Positions 5,863 through 6,211 of a DNA stretch of 6,211 bases are shown here, piece after piece. The DNA is taken from positions 1 to 6,211 of the forward strand of contig CAJXXD010000061.1 in NCBI GenBank assembly GCA_913062835.1, given 5' to 3'. Origin of the DNA: an uncultured Gammaproteobacteria bacterium. GTDB lineage: Bacteria; Pseudomonadota; Gammaproteobacteria; Pseudomonadales; Litorivicinaceae. Each line of letters begins with the position of its first letter. The first letter of the stretch is position 1. Position numbers and translations under genes: made by a program. The notes under the pieces are model-generated. The model was not told the DNA's origin and made no database searches. It saw nothing but the letters and a program-made list of their open reading frames with translations.

Positions 5863-6211
5863 GTGCGATTTATCTTCGGCATCTTAGGGATTTGCTTAGC
5901 TGCTGAACTCAGTGCGTCATCGCAACGGGCGGTGTTTGCCGGCGGCTGCTTTTGGTGCATGGAATCGCGGTTTGAATCATTGGAAGGTGTCACAGAGGTG
6001 ATTTCTGGATACACCGGTGGCGCCGAACAAAACCCAACCTATCAACAGGTGGTCAGTGGACAGACGGGTCATCGTGAGGCCGTCGAAGTGCATTACGATT
6101 CGAGTCGAGTGTCTTACGGGGATCTGCTCGATTTTTATTGGCGTCAAGTGAATCCAACCGATGCCGGCGGTCAATTTGCCGATCGAGGTCCTCACTACCA
6201 GACCGGAATTT
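5863..6211 (+). CDS. msrA: Peptide methionine (S)-S-oxide reductase MsrA with probable signal peptide (partial, C-terminus outside window)
   Basis: The first 116 codons are visible, from a GTG start with a good Shine-Dalgarno. MsrA reduces the S epimer of methionine sulfoxide, free or in proteins, using a cysteine nucleophile. The nucleophile is Cys29 in AGGCFWCMES, followed by SGYTGG (about 48-53), GHREAVEVHYD (about 69-79) and the substrate-pocket segment NPTDAGGQFADRGPHYQTGIF at 96-116. Before the domain there is a short leader, Arg2 then a hydrophobic stretch (about residues 3-14) and a small-residue region AELSAS, which reads as a Sec signal with cleavage near 18. That would place the enzyme in the periplasm. 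There is no lipobox. The domain starts almost immediately after the leader. The resolving cysteines, and any fused MsrB domain, would lie beyond the window. The gene follows the transporter after a 31-nt gap. Confidence 0.93.
   Translation, partial: MRFIFGILGICLAAELSASSQRAVFAGGCFWCMESRFESLEGVTEVISGYTGGAEQNPTYQQVVSGQTGHREAVEVHYDSSRVSYGDLLDFYWRQVNPTDAGGQFADRGPHYQTGI

Noticed and set aside
5863..5910. Lipoprotein signal at Cys11 of the MsrA leader
   Set aside because: The residues before the cysteine are Leu-Gly-Ile; the bulky residue at -1 does not fit a lipobox, so an ordinary Sec signal is preferred.

Overview
The window is dense protein-coding DNA of about middling GC, with almost no intergenic space. 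It looks like a gammaproteobacterial chromosome, probably from a marine or Oceanospirillales-like lineage. The order HAD nucleotidase (yrfG) - hslR - hslO - pckA is the arrangement known from Escherichia coli and relatives, and the proteins read as divergent but clear relatives of those. Genus-level placement is not possible from the sequence alone. I see no tRNA, rRNA, CRISPR array, insertion sequence or phage feature, and no gene-free stretch longer than about 40 bases.

Layout. Positions 1-4885 form one minus-strand block, transcribed from right to left: an oligopeptidase B-type S9 serine peptidase (2828-4885), a HAD-family purine nucleotidase of the YrfG type (2161-2838), heat-shock protein 15 (hslR, 1781-2164), the redox chaperone Hsp33 (hslO, 894-1784), and a protein collinear with ATP-dependent PEP carboxykinase (1-897, cut by the window edge). 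Every junction overlaps: 11 nt at the first and ATGA 4-nt overlaps at the other three, so the block is very probably one translationally coupled operon. To the right of a 40-bp divergent intergenic region, the plus strand carries a ten-helix EamA/DMT-family transporter (4926-5831) and, 31 nt further on, the start of an exported methionine sulfoxide reductase A (5863 to the window end).

Functionally the window leans towards protein quality control under heat and oxidative stress: Hsp15 rescues stalled 50S subunits, Hsp33 holds oxidatively unfolded proteins, MsrA repairs oxidised methionine, and the peptidase degrades short peptides.

The most unusual item is the last gene of the operon. It sits where pckA is expected and aligns with PckA along its whole visible length, with an unbroken 299-codon frame. 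Yet most residues needed for PEP carboxykinase catalysis are replaced: the GRSP substrate loop is gone, the paired lysines of GEMKK are arginines, the P-loop reads GPAGTQKTT, and the metal-binding DDEH reads DRGL. It looks like a maintained PckA-derived pseudoenzyme, or a protein with a new function, whose translation is tied to Hsp33. Secondary points are a symmetric CGCTAG repeat in the divergent promoter region, a possibly leaderless peptidase mRNA, and a Sec signal on MsrA.
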